Assembly: GCF_015832195.1 (NCBI RefSeq) | Contig: NC_052031.1 | Location: forward strand, 12,711,850 to 12,775,849 | Source: Motacilla alba alba | Taxonomy: Eukaryota; Chordata; Aves; Passeriformes; Motacillidae | Direction: 5' to 3' | Length of the DNA: 64,000 nucleotides | Shown here: piece by piece, positions 48,702 to 61,371 of the stretch | How the letters are laid out: the number at the start of each line of letters is the position of its first letter | Position numbering within the stretch: the stretch's first letter is position 1 | Program-made: the position numbers and the translations under genes | The notes under the pieces: model-generated | Seen by the model: only the letters and a program-made list of their open reading frames with translations | Told to the model about the DNA's origin: nothing | The model's database searches: none

Positions 48702-51700
48702 CTTTAGGAAAAAAAACCCTTAAGTACAATTTACATATTGTGTTATCTCTTTCCCAAATTAAAGGCTTTACACTTGCAGTGGAAGTCTACACACTTCCAG
48801 TATTAAGGACTGAATTTCACAAGTGCTTATTTTGTTATTCTCAAAAGGTAAAAAAATGTGGAATGTACACATAATGAGTTTTAAAACTATCTGGATTAAG
48901 CTCTCCCTAAACTGGAGATCCTGGTATTACATAGTCTCAGGGTCCTCTTTTATGATCTCCAAATTAAATTTGTTCTCGGTTTAATTTTAATTTACATTTA
49001 AATAATCTATAAAATAAGAGGAAATTACCTTGCTATGCAAAATTTGTAACTAAAAGGGCCAAATGAAAGCCCCTTGTAGGATATTTGCCCTTGTTACCAT
49101 GGAAGCATCAGCTGTAGGTCCAGAACGAAAGCACCATTCAATTTTGTTTAAAGGGGATTAAATGCATGTGGAACATTTAGTGTGTCCTTGTGCAAATTGC
49201 AACACCGAAATGTTAACTGATTTGAAAGGAAAAGTTAATTTAGAGAATAAGTTCTTTGACAAATCTGATAAACATAACTTAGCCAAGTTTACTCCCAGAT
49301 CACATACATAATAGAACATAAGACACAGGCACTTGAATGAAGCCTCTTCACAACAGTTGCTGCTGCCCATTGCTTGCAACTGGAATGGGACTATCAGCCT
49401 GACATAAGTAAACTGTTGTGTTCCTAAATAAACAAGCCCTGCCTGTTGCCAAATGGAAAGAAGCCAGGTTCTGCTCAGGGACTGTGGTGATCCCAAGAGA
49501 ACAAAACCCAAAAAAACCAACAAATATTTTAATTTAGTCTGGCACTACCTTATTCACTCACTGTAATTGTTAAGCTATTGCTCTGCAAGAATAGGGCACA
49601 ATGAAAATTGGCTAGATGTATTCATGAATCTTAATATTCTTGGATTTACTTTCAATCTATTCTTCACTCTGAATTTGCTGTGTTTATGAACATTTTCTAC
49701 TGGATAATTATGGTATCACTGCTTTTCCCCCGTTTTCAAGTCCCTGCATGGCTTGTCCTCACCTGCCTCCACCATTTCCCCTATGCCCCATCTTGTGGGC
49801 CACTTTTCCTTGACTGTCAATGCTTGTCACTACATGTGCTGGTGAGACAACCAAACTTGCACGCCCCTGCCCATTCTCCCCACTGCTCTTGTCAAATGCC
49901 CACATGATTTCCTTCAGATACTTCTTTAGTGCTCTTTTCAGCAAGCCTTATCAATGATTACACTGAAGAGTGCACTGATGACCAGGATGAGCATTTCCTT
50001 TTACTCCCACAGGTTCCCAACCCCAGCCTATTCCCTGTTTTATCAATGGATGGCAATGTCCTGGGACACAGGCTGTCTTTTGGGTTTGTGTCTGGAGAGG
50101 CAGCAATGGTACATGCCTTGATAAGGACTCTTTGATGCTATATTGGTACGACAACTACAAAAAATACATTTTCACTCTAAAATTGCTGTTGTCTGTGAAT
50201 ATTTCCAGTTTCCCAGTATAGTTCTTAGCCAGATTGTCTGTAAGACCCAGCAAGTCTTACTAATTCATATGAGATTTCTACAACACATTATGAAGACATT
50301 AGTTAATGGGAGAGAGCCCAATGCATAGTTTTAAAATCAAATTTTTGTCAAGAGCCTGCCAAGCTCTTCATCCTACACTACACTTCTTAGATTTTAGGTT
50401 CTTTTAGGAAAGCCTCTTGGTCATATGAGATGCAGAATTGTTTAAATTATGACTGCTCATTGGTCAGCAAAAGCAGGAAAGTCAGATTTGGTGAAGCAGG
50501 CCCTTTACAACTGGATCTCTGCAAGGTTTCATAACTAAATAAGGGCTCCAGGTGAGATCTGGGATCCTCATCCTGTAACATGTCTGAACAATCCCCATAT
50601 TTCTAAAGACTTGCATGCAAACACCACACAAGGAGACATCAGCTACCCTCAGCATGACCTCTTGGCCAGAGGGATCTGGAGATCTCCAGCTCACCCTGCA
50701 ATGGGAAGCAGCACAAGCCTCAACCAGATCAGCCTCTGTCACAGTTGCAGCTAAGGACACAGCCCTGAAGATTTTTAGAAACTCAAAAGACAAATATTAG
50801 GAATGTAAACAGAAGCGCTGAAGTTCATCCAAGCCAGTTTCTGTCCCTGTTGTTCCAGTCAAACTTGTGAATCAATAAATACCTCTTGGCTTTACAGTAT
50901 GGGATTTCTTTACTTGGAGAGTGGAACAGAGGGCAACTAAATGATACAACTGTGCCATTCGGCAAAGCATCAACAGGAAACACTAGTGTGAAATTCCTCA
51001 GTGTAACAGATTTTTGGCTGAGGTCTTGCATATCATCTTCCTGAGGTTCATTCCTGCACTCCCATGAAAATGTTGTTCACCTCTATGCCTTTAAAGCATT
51101 CACAGTCATCTTTACCATCATTTAATTAGCTTTTTTATCAGTGACGAACACTGATGCTCTTCTCCATATTATCTCCCCTGGGCCTAATGGCCCTGATGAT
51201 TCTTTCAGACAGCTGTAGCCTCACAATTTATTTTTTGGCGACATTTCTTGCCTTGGAATGAATGTGTTGGGCATTTGGGCAGTGCCAGCTTGCAAAGGGC
51301 TGACGGCAGATGGAAAGAAATCTGCCCAGTATGCCTTCACCTCTACACAAGCAGAGGGCCATCAATTTCCCCCATTAAGGAGTTGTCACGCAGCCCACCC
51401 AGCTGGAGGAGCATCTCTGATAGCCAGGCTGGCTGGCGTATGCTATTCAAATACAAAATGCACTTTAAAAAGAAACGAAAATATCATTTGTCGGCAAATT
51501 GAAAATGCGTGGCTTTGACCGCAGCCAATTTTTTAATGACTGCAATATTTTAAGTGATTATTTTTGCCACTTCAGATTGCTCCTTAGAGAGGAGAGGTTT
51601 TTTAATTAAAATCTAGGCAATGCAAACAGATGAGATATGAGAAGCAGAGGAACAAGAAGAAAGATGAAGAAAATTAATTGAAGCAGCATTGTAAATGGAG

Positions 51701-52293
51701 CTGTAAATTAGATATTGTGTCTTTCTGGAAATGAGTCATGCAGGTTTTAGAAATTTTAAAATTTTGACACGATAGCAGGTAAAAGGAAAGATTAAGTCTT
51801 GATAAAATCATACTTGGTGTGCAATGTGTCAGTCAGCAAAGGTACGGTTACAGAATTTAGGGACAACTTCAAATTCTAAATTCTGTGAATTTGCCTGCTA
51901 ATGCTCCTGGCCTGAAATTCCTTCTCTAACCAAAGTAAAGAACACAATGTGATTAGAACACCTTCCCATGAGAAAAACAGAGCTTTAGTCTTTCCCATGT
52001 AATACATTTTTACATCATTTAATGTAGGCTACAGAACAAAAACCTTGGCTGCACAAGCAGGCCAGGAGCACAGAGGGTTATAGTGCACTTTCCCTTTCCA
52101 AAACAATGGGATGAAACTTGTCCTGTGATGTAGCAAGAAACATTTCATAAAGTGTGTTTTCACTCATCATTTCCAATTATAGACTGTTATTCAAAGGCTA
52201 ATGCTCAAAACACGTTGCCTGTTTATGAGGGATTCATATGATTTGTATGGTTCTTAGTTTTCTAGGACATTTCATGATGTTTGTACAACACTG

Positions 52294-52314
52294 ATCGCTC
52301 TGGCGATGAGCGAT
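52294..52314. other. Perfect 7-bp hairpin with adjacent AP-1 site
   Basis: The arms atcgctc and gagcgat are exact inverted complements around the 7-base loop tggcgat. The arms contain CpG, which is rare in the surrounding intron. A consensus AP-1 site TGAGTCA lies nine bases to the right (52323-52329). Function is unknown; it could be an RNA hairpin or a dyad binding site. Confidence 0.4.
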
Positions 52315-52825
52315 TTCCTTAATGAGTCATTTAACTGTCATGATCTGAGCTATTCCTCCATGCTCTGGGAACTACTGATGTTTGGAGCACTCTGCACTGA
52401 GCATTATCTGCACTTCTGAAAGCAATGGTGTGCCTTTACACCACTGTAAAATCAGACTGAGAAAGAATCAAGCAAAGTTGTTTCTACTCTTTGGCATCTA
52501 ATGGGTCAATTTGTGTTATTTTTATTGATGTGCATCTTACAGTGACCTGTGAAGATCAAATTCTTTCCTTCTAGGAGGCAGGAAAGACCCCCTGTGCTTG
52601 GACACCAGCTTAGAGCTGATGCTGGCTCCCTGCCATCCCTCCCAACACTTCCAAGCCACAGGGAACTGGCATGGAGAAAGGTGTAGGTTCAGCATTGCTG
52701 CCCAACATCGATTCTCAGCTGCCCAAATGACTCACAGCACTACAGCCAACCACCTGTCAGGTCTAATGAACTCCTAGACATTGCATCTAAGTATTATTAT
52801 TTTAATTACAAGTCTTTTTATTTGC

Positions 52826-52844
52826 AAAAAAAAAAAAAAAAAAA
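52826..52844. repeat. Poly-A tract
   Basis: About nineteen A on the plus strand following a T-rich stretch; no retrotransposed body with target duplication is visible upstream. Confidence 0.85.
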
Positions 52845-55295
52845 GGCAAGAGCAATTCCATCCATGGGCTAGGACACAAATACCTCCTCATGGGCACAGC
52901 TCAGAATGGCCACAATCTAAAGACAGCTGGTAGATGGGTTTTGTGCACCCTGCACTGCTCTCTTTAAGTCTCCTCTTCTCTCACACTTCTCCTCCCACCC
53001 ACAGAGAAGCAGGAATGTCTCTCAGATGAGGTGCAGGAAGTCTGCCCATCTCTTCCCAGGAAGATGTGGTGGATAAGGGCTCCTGCGAGGCAAAGCAGCT
53101 GGCTAGAAGGCTGGTTTGGCCCACAGACCAAATATTGCCTTGATATATCTTATTCAAAACACAAAGGAATCTTGTCAGAAGATTTATCTCTTTGTAATTT
53201 TGACCAATATAAGGTCATAGCAATTTCAGTCTGACATTTTCACACTGGCATACATAGAATATTACTCTTCTCCAAACAAATACATTTGAACTGATTCATA
53301 AAATGAATACCTGAACACTTTTTAAAGCAAGAATTTAAAAGCAAAAGAAAAGAAAAAAAAATCTTGTTTATTTTAGCACACACAAACCCAAAAAATATAT
53401 TTATGGATTAGGATATTTGTTTAGGAAGACTATGCAAAGCCATTCCACTAATTAACACAGCATTTAGACATTTGTAAATCTACTCTGGAATGAGGGAGGA
53501 TCAAATAGCTAAATCAGCCTTTCTTTTTGCCAAATTCCCAGGCCTGTGTGCATGTCTCCTCTGCCCAGAAACACACAGCAAGGCAGGTTCAGGAAGGACT
53601 TGCAGATCTGGGATGTGCACAGCCCTGCTCTGCTCAGGGTGTGGTAAAAGGTCACAGTGTTTTACACGTATTTTCAGCATATTTTTCTGAGTGTTAGTGA
53701 CTTTTCTCATGCAACTTTCCCTTCTGCTACACTGGCATGCATATCTGGGAAATGAAAATGAGCTGAATGGTGATGACCTGCTATTTAAACGGCTTACTGA
53801 ATCAGGATACTGGGATTGGAATATTTTCAGGGTTTATTGGTCATGCCCACAGTAGTAAATAAGATGGATCAGTTGCCATTCCCTAGTCTTAAACCCATCC
53901 TGCTCAGTGAGGCTGGCACACACCTGCCCCCATTGCCCCATCCCATGCCAGGCTGCACACGCAGAGCATGGCACCAACAGCCTCAGATGTAGTCCCCAAA
54001 CCCTGCAGACCAAACAAACCAAGCTCTCCAGCTGAATGGCAACCTCCAGCCCCCAGACGAAGGGTGGCTGCAACTACTGTGAATCAGCAATTCTGCAACT
54101 TGACTTTTCTCAAAGATGGTAAGTGTCACTGGGTTAACACACCACGGCCAGATACATTGTCCCCCTGGTGTCTGTAATGATCCATACTGCTCTTTCCCAG
54201 TGTGGAAAAATTCCAGAGACAGTGGTTTGGTCTCAGTGTTCTTTTTGTGTAATCAAAGCACAGCAGAAATAAAAACTCTAAGACTACTGAGGTTGTCTCC
54301 CTTCTCAAAATTAGTTTTACAGCTTGCACAACCAATTTTGGACTAGGGCAATCAGAGAAAACAAAAGAACTTGCAAATATTGTACCTCAAAGCTCAGCAA
54401 TTTCTGGTCAAATATACAATATATATGAAGTGCCCAATGAAAGCTGAAATCAGTTTTCTTTTCCATAGAGTAGAGCTCCAAGGAGCATTATTGACAGAAG
54501 TACAGCATTCTTCCATGCATTTAGCAACCACCAGAGCATCATCCTAATCATGCTCAGTTGTGAGGCCATGCTCATGCTCAGAGCTGTCACTGGAAATATT
54601 GAAACCCAGTCAGGAATTTATCCTGTTCAACACCCTTCTACACAGCCCGACACAGATAAACACGTTCCAGTGGATCCAATTAATCTCCTAAGGGTTGCTT
54701 GGCCTTGCTAACAGCCTCTGTCTTGCCTTTTTCTCTCTTCTTTGGAACCAAAACACACAAGCTCAATGGCTTATCTCTCAGCTTGCATCCTATTTCAGTC
54801 GCCAGGTCCAGCTGCGTCTGCAACCAGCCATGTGCTCTCAAACGAGTAGCAACTGCTCCTGAGAGCAACAGGACATGCAAGGAAATCCCTGGGCCAAGCT
54901 CAAGCAGACTGGGAGAGGAGGAGAAACTTCTTCCCAAGCTGGGCACAGGAAAGTTCCCACAGTGTTTATTGAGAACACAGCATCCAAACCCACCAAACTG
55001 GAGTGAGTGAACACATTGCTGCGAATTTCCCAGTGATACTCTCACTGTCCACTCCAATGGCGTTATCTTGAAGGGATGTACCCTCAAAGATGAGCCAGGG
55101 ACTCAGTAGGCAGCAAGGATGACACCACTCCTCTGTGAGGGGAGCATCTGCCTAGGTGGATGCACACTCTGCTGTGTCATTTGCAGTCAAGGACAGAGAG
55201 TGGTCTAATGGCCTAATCTTACATGTTAGATCCTCAAGAAATATTTTTAAGGCTAGTTTTTCTAAAATATTAATTGAGAGAGGATGGGAAGATAT

Positions 55296-55328
55296 GAATT
55301 GAATTGAATTGAATTGAATTGAATTGAA
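55296..55328. repeat. (GAATT)n microsatellite
   Basis: Six to seven pentanucleotide units, about 145 bases left of a CR1 3' end but not contiguous with it. Confidence 0.9.
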
Positions 55329-55471
55329 ACTTGTATGGCACAAACAGGCTTGGGTATCAGAGAAAAGGTCTTGTGGGATTGGAATGAAGTTCAGCATCAT
55401 GACAGTGAGTATGGGAACTTTAGGCACATAGGTGAGAGTTAGATAAGGTAGCAGGAGGCAGCAGTGAAACT

Positions 55472-55810
55472 TCATAGAATCACAGAATATCCTGAGTTGG
55501 AAGGTACTCACTGACACTATTGGAATCCAACTTTTGGCCTGCCCAGGACATCCCAAGGATTTCACCACATGCCTGAGAGTATTGTTCAAACGCTTGAGCT
55601 GTCAGGCTGGTGCTGTGATCCCTGCCCTGGGAAGCCTGTTCAGAGCCCAACCACCCTCTGGGGGAAGAACCTTTTCCTCATAGCCGGCCTACATCTCCCC
55701 TGACACAGCTTTGTGTCATTCCCTCAGACCTTGTCACTGGCCACCAGAGAGGAGATCAGTGCCTGCCCCTCTGCTCCCCTTGTGAGGAAGCTGCAGACAG
55801 CTATGAGACC
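55472..55810 (-). mobile_element. CR1 LINE 3' fragment
   Basis: On the plus strand it starts with the reversed CR1 tail (catagaatcacagaat) and continues with well-preserved CR1 3' sequence such as aaccaccctctgggggaaga and agatcagtgcctgcccctct. It is the best preserved CR1 copy here, 5' truncated, and lies in the same orientation as RELN. Confidence 0.92.
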
Positions 55811-58065
55811 ACAATTTGCTGATCCCTTAGTAAAAATGTAAAGAAAAAAATTTGAATTGCTGTACAGACTTTATGAACAAAGATCAGGACTATTTATCAA
55901 GTTCTTCTTGTCTGGGAAGCAAAAAGACTTGTAGAAAAAAGGGAACTAGAATTATCTGTGATGGAAGCTACCCCTGTAACACTGTTAGGGTTTCTCAGAT
56001 ATTATTCTGTATGCCAGTGACTTTGGCTATGATAGAGAAATCTCCTAAAACCTTCCTCTATGCCATATTAATGTCATTAGCACAATCTACAAGGATTCTT
56101 ACCTTTCTACTTATACAAAATATTATGTTTGTGGTGAACTGAGATTAGAGGTATTTTAAAGAAAATAATAAAAGATTTTGTAAAATTTATATAATATTCC
56201 AAATATGAAAAGCAAAAAAGTAAAAAAAAATTTTCTTGGTGTTAGAATGCTACGACAGGTTTTATGCTGATCTGATGTAAATCTTGACCCAATTTATAAT
56301 CTTACTTTTGACATAACATGAAATTCACATTGCAAAATCTGTTCAAATTATATTTGGCAAGATTGTTCCTGAAAATCTGAGGAAGACTGCAGCAAGAGCT
56401 AAAAATGAAATGGGTGAAGGAGTGCTCTGGTGACAATACAGACACACTGCATGGTCCCATGAAGAATTAAAGGCCTGCCTCACACATAGCCTTCATCCAG
56501 CGTGCCTACAGCACAGTCTTACACATAGCCCCAACCTGGTGTAAGTGGCTACACACAGTCAGAGGTCAGCTGAAAACAGGCATTTGCACATTTCACTTGC
56601 ACCTAAAAGAGAAGATGAGTTTGGAGAGACAGCAGGTTGGTGAAACCTCACTCATGTCACATACAAGGCTAAACCTTGATGGGATTTCTGTCTAGAAACT
56701 CTCAGTAATCTCCAGGTTTAAATCCTTTGTCTTTCATGAATGCCTAGCTGTGTATTGGCACAAACTAGCTGGGTTTAACTAAACAAGCCCCAAAATAACC
56801 TCTACAACCAAACAAAAAAAAATCATAAACAGCAACAAAAAAATAGGCTTATTTGCTGAAGTTTAGATGTTGTTTATACATCTCTTGTTTCAGAAAGAGC
56901 AAGCAGGGTTTAGGCTTGGACAACTGAGAAAAGTAACAGTGCCTGTGGTACATTAACCCTTGCTTTTCTTGCACACCTTCACATATGTGGGCTGGATTTC
57001 AAAATCCAGAGATAAGACTGACAACAGAACAAGTGTTAACCAATCACATAATATTCATTAAATATGCAGGACATTATTTGATTCTAAAATCCTGTGTAAA
57101 AACTTTGCCAATGTAGTTTAAATGACCTTGCTGAAGTAAAAAAGAGTTAATAAAATGGCACTATGATTAGTGATTAGTAGATTAGTGGGAATATTTATGT
57201 CTGAAACTATTAACTTGAACCCATTTGTATCAGGTTCTGTGGGAAAAAGATGAGGCCAAAACCAAACTCTTACTGCCCTCAGTATTCAACATCTGTTTCC
57301 TGTGCAATTGCCAAAACCATTAACAGCATCATAAATGAACCCTGACATCAAAACTGCTTTTGTGAATGAAAATAGGATGAAACCAGAAAATCATCAGCTG
57401 TTGAACTTCTGTCTGCCTTGAAACATAGACAGCAAAAATGCGACTGTTTTCCAGATATTGAACAAATCTGCATGTGAAGGTACTCTGTGCACAGAGATCT
57501 TGTTGGGCTCCTTAGAGTTTTTCTCAAGGTAGAACGGATCTTGGCCTTGCTGTGTCTCACATAGCAAAACAGGATCATACTGGAAAAGAGAATCTTAAAG
57601 AGCAGCCGCTACCCAAATTTGTGCTGCAGTGGAGATGGGACATTCACAGACAGAAAAAGTGGGAAACCTTACTTTTTTGGGATGATTTGTGAAGTGAGTA
57701 GCTGTAGCTGAACAAAACCAAGTTTAAAAAGCAGGTATTTAAAATATCTAACAGAAAAACTTGAATTTGTTTCAAAAATATTGCACTGTTTTGCTAAAAG
57801 GAAGCTGTTTTCCATTTTCTGTTCCATGATCTTTGACATGACAGTATAAATGTCATTTGGTTTTGGTCATGGCAGAAAAGTTGCATTGTTTTAGAGAGCC
57901 CCGATGGGATAGAGAAAGGGTGAAAACAAAGCCTAAAAAGAGCCCAATGCTAGAAGCAGATGGAGTTGCCTGAACACCCTTATGATCACAGTTTCATTAG
58001 ATGTTACTGTCTTCTTCTACTTACAAGAGTAATAATAACATTATGCCATGGAGAATCAGACTAAC

Positions 58066-58306
58066 CTTAACTGTGGCCCCAGGGAAGAAAAGCCAGTTGC
58101 CAGTGTCCACAGGATCCAGATTATCTTCTAACACAACTTTTCTATGAGCAGCATTTATGATCAGGACGTTGTCCAATGCCCAACAGGCTTCATACACATC
58201 ACCAGCCAGAACATAATCCTGTTTCCACTGAAAATGGATGTTCTCCCCTTTAGCATCTTCAGGAAGGTACAAGATGTGGATGATTGTGCTGATGTTGGAA
58301 GGGGCA
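58066..58306 (-). CDS. RELN: RELN window exon 2 (241 bp, pre-repeat region)
   Basis: The acceptor is ccttgtttttcag. The first base completes a Ser codon and the exon ends in phase 0 at GTT-AAG followed by gttagt. The 80 complete codons include the sequon [18 protein letters not shown], the motif [18 protein letters not shown] and the tail [14 protein letters not shown]. The W-A-L-D-N-V motif is the strand that closes a reelin jelly-roll-like subdomain and recurs in later repeats. About human residues 302-382. It is intact, with no stop or frameshift. Confidence 0.97.
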
Positions 58307-58749
58307 CTGAAAAACAAGGATAGGGAATTAGACCAATTTTAAGCCATAGTGAGGAACACTTTCCCCTCAATTAACACATTTACTAGGTGTGACATGGTTG
58401 TACTAACATCCCTTGTATGCTGATAAAGCTTCTATGGAGATCAGAAAATACCTGCCCTGAGGCAGAGTCCCACTGTGCCAGGCAGGGCACATCCAGCCCA
58501 AACAGGCAACCTGGCTTCAAAGAGAGTGCCAGCTAAGGCAATAAACCACAGATCAGTGCAGATGTTTGGAGAGCAGGAGGATAGAGCAGGACCACGCCCA
58601 TGCTCAGTGCTGGTCACAGATGGTGACTGAGTATTGTCAGGTATTTTGCAGGAATGGCCAAAAAAAATGTTAAGGAAGATCGTTAGAAAAACTGGTCTCA
58701 AAGAATTTGATTTTTTGCTTCATAAAAAGAATCTGCTGACTCTGATGTC

Positions 58750-59445
58750 TCAATCTCAAGATTTGGATGGAGCAGAATGGTTGGAGAGAAAAGCTAGGAA
58801 TTTTCTCTGACAAACATGTCCTTCCAATCCCACACCCCTGCTGTCAGGATAATTCTGTGCATGGGGATGGCCAGGTTGTGTTTCTTTCCATGTTCTGCTT
58901 CAAGAACACTACAGAAGAAACAATCCTTTTGTCCTCTCTCTTGTTGCTGAAAATACAGAGTGGGGGATGGAGAGTCAGACCTGGAGCATTATTATTAGGC
59001 AATGATCAGGGCCTTGAGCTCTTCAGAGAGCTGTGAAAGGATTGAGGTTCACCCTGAAAAAGTTGGGGATGATGGGAGGCTGGGAGGAGGTGACCTCAAC
59101 TGACCAAAGGGATATTCCAGACCATGTGACACCATGCCCAGCATATAAACTGGGGAAAGAAGGAGGGAGGAGGAATATTTGGAGTGATGGTGTTTGTCCC
59201 CAAAGTCACCGTCACACGCGATGGAGCCCTGCTCTCCTGGAGATGGCTGAACTCCTGCCTGCCCATGGGAGGCAGTGAACTAATGCCTTGCTTTGCTCAT
59301 CTGCATGACTTTTGCTTTCCCTGTTAAAGTGTCTCTATGAATTCCCTGGTTTTTGCCACTCCAGTTCTCTTCCCAGTCCTGCTGGTGGAAGAGTGAGAGA
59401 GGGTCTGTGTGGGGCTTGGCTGCTGGGTGGGGCTAAACCTCAACA
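58750..59445 (+). mobile_element. Avian endogenous retrovirus LTR (borders approximate)
   Basis: The plus strand carries a U3-R-U5-like series I recognise from avian LTRs: ctcaactgaccaaagggata, a TATA box in gcatataaactgggg, atggagccctgctctcctgg, tgcctgcccatgggaggcag, ctgttaaagtgtctctatga, and a 3' end gctaaacctcaaca. Orientation is antisense to RELN. I cannot fix the 5' border or a target duplication, and no internal viral sequence adjoins it, so it is a solo or truncated LTR. The family name is not assigned. Confidence 0.7.
59142..59149 (+). promoter_or_regulatory. TATA box of the antisense LTR
   Basis: The sequence catataaa, preceded by gtgacaccatgcccag and followed by ctgggga, sits where the TATA box of this LTR type is expected. 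If active it would drive transcription rightward, antisense to RELN. Confidence 0.5.
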
Positions 59446-61274
59446 ACCACCCAGCATGTGAATCAGCTATATTCAAACCTCAGGCTGCAAGGAGTTACAA
59501 AACTGAGGTTTGCAAGATGTCAGCAGTCAACGTTCTATTTGCTTTGGTAGTGATGCTTTTAAGGGTGAATACTTTGTCAGAGACAATCCAGAGCTTTCAG
59601 GGAAAAAGGGCACCAATAGCTTCCTTTTATAGCAGAAAATAGAGGAACTTCTCTTTTGAAAGCAAAGCAAAATTTCAAAAAGCAGCTGCACTTGTCCCAT
59701 ATTCACACCCAGAACGTGTCCCCACAAATGTCCCTGCCCTTGCTAAACACTGTGTCTGTCACCCTCCAGTGCAGCGCTGCTCTCAGGCACTGTCCTGGCG
59801 TCTCCCGGAGCCCACGCACAGAGAAATCTCTGCCCTCCCTCCCAGGAGCCCAGAGCTGACATCCCACTGACAAAATACAACTCCTCCCCTTCACAGATGC
59901 CCTCCTGTCCCATCTCCCCCCCATTTTCCCACCATTCCCTGGAGCTGCATGTAGTGCTATGAAATCTGCATGTTGAAATAAACACTGCAGTTCATAGGGA
60001 CCACAGGAGAAACGAGCATCCTTCCATATTCATCCTCTCCTCTTCGCACGACATTGCTCTATTGACCTATTTTCTACTGCTGGCTCCAGCATCAAAGTTG
60101 AGGAAAGAGAGGTCAAACTGCATGCACATTAACTTCAAAAAAGATTTGGTCTCAAGGGCTTGTGTTTGCATCCTCACAACTCTTAAGTTTCCTGGCTTGC
60201 AGGGCTATGAAAGCAGCTGAGCTGATGTTTTGGACTAGGTGTGTAATTTTGCATCAATGTGAGAAAAATTGAATGCATTGTGGGTTACTCTGAGGCAACT
60301 TCATTGCCTGCAGTCAATTACTCTCACTTTATATTTTTCTGAGCTAAGAATTAGAACCAATTGTTTTACTAAAATTTATGTTTTTTTCAATGAAATTGTA
60401 GTTCCACTCCCACAAGGAGCTGGAGGATGGGATACTGGAATACACAACCTTCCAGCTAGAGTTTTGCTTCTTCATCAGAAATTAAGGACCCTTTTGCTCT
60501 GCATTTGCCTCAATGGACTGAAAATAGGCTCAAGCAAGTCACTTGTACAGCACTGACACAGAGATAATGCAGGAAAGTGCATGGAGATGCTATGAGCACA
60601 TTACATATAAATAACAGCTTTTTCTTCCCCAGTTGCATAATGCCATTATGTTTTTATGCCGTTTTACAAAATGCCTTTCCTATTATTACTTAATAAAATA
60701 TGCTCTCTTAGAAAAATCCATCTTTGGCTCTCTTTAAAGGCTTGGATATTGTGATGAAAAGATTTACATTTTCCATTCATAATCCTTTGCATTTTCATGT
60801 ATGTCAGTCAGTTTAAAAGCAAGACACTATATGTCATAATCTTGTTATTACTAGAGTGGTAGGAGTCAAGTGTTCATATCAAACTATAAAATGTTTTTAT
60901 TGAACATTTTAATCTACCAAAGCAAAAACTGGAAACATTATAAATATGGCCCTTGCTGACATTAAAAATGGTGCTAAAATGCAAAAAGTCATCAAAGTTT
61001 TGTTTTTTCAGGCTCTTGATGCTGCTGGTTATTGGAGTTGCATTTTAAGTGTGAAGTGATTCTCTTCCTCACTTCCCATGTAGTCAATGGATGAATTTGT
61101 GATTTACCAAACCTGGTGGCAGTCCTGCAATTAGCCAGGAATTTCACCCCTCATCTTTTGTATGAACACGGAGAACTGAAAAGTTAACAAATAAAGCAAG
61201 TTTTGAAAGAGCCAGGTTTAAACACCACCTGCTCAGCTGGAAAACATGAAAATTATTAAAGAGCTGTAACAAAC

Positions 61275-61371
61275 CTAATTTTCTCCAGCTGAGTCCAATC
61301 TGCAGAACTGTTCTTACTGTAGGACACCGTGATGCTGGGATCTGAGTAACTGAAGCGACATGAGCCCGATC
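61275..61371 (-). CDS. RELN: RELN window exon 1 (97 bp, pre-repeat region)
   Basis: The acceptor is ttgctttcccag and the donor is ATTAG followed by gtttgt, a weaker donor than most here. The exon enters with one base of a Gly codon supplied by the previous exon and ends in phase 2. It encodes a beta-rich segment containing [16 protein letters not shown] and an N-glycosylation sequon in NSSADW, ending QLEKI. It corresponds to about human residues 270-302, between the reeler domain and repeat 1, a region linked to the CR-50 epitope and to reelin assembly. The next exon upstream is not in the window. Confidence 0.93.

Larger units (their letters stand above)
45284..58065 (-). other. RELN intron between exons 2 and 3 (largest, 12.8 kb)
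   Basis: It contains one CR1 fragment (55472-55810), a TTGAA microsatellite (55296-55328), a poly-A tract (52826-52844), a short hairpin (52294-52314), a 50-bp local duplication (48232-48331) and one splice-flanked open segment (48446-48701). The rest is low in recognisable repeats. The block around 51100-51760 reads like conserved non-coding DNA, but this cannot be tested here. Confidence 0.75.
58307..61274 (-). other. RELN intron between exons 1 and 2
   Basis: About 3.0 kb. Its right two thirds are unique; the left part (about 58750-59445) is an avian LTR in the opposite orientation to RELN. A GC-richer stretch near 59690-59950 has no recognised feature. Confidence 0.8.

Noticed and set aside
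50825..51080. Open frame on the minus strand with protein-like text including RNFTLVFPVDALPNGTVV
   Set aside because: No convincing acceptor or donor, no family recognised, and length within chance for this window. It could be revisited if transcripts appear.
52801..52844. Poly-A run considered as the tail of a processed pseudogene
   Set aside because: No coding similarity or target duplication is visible upstream.
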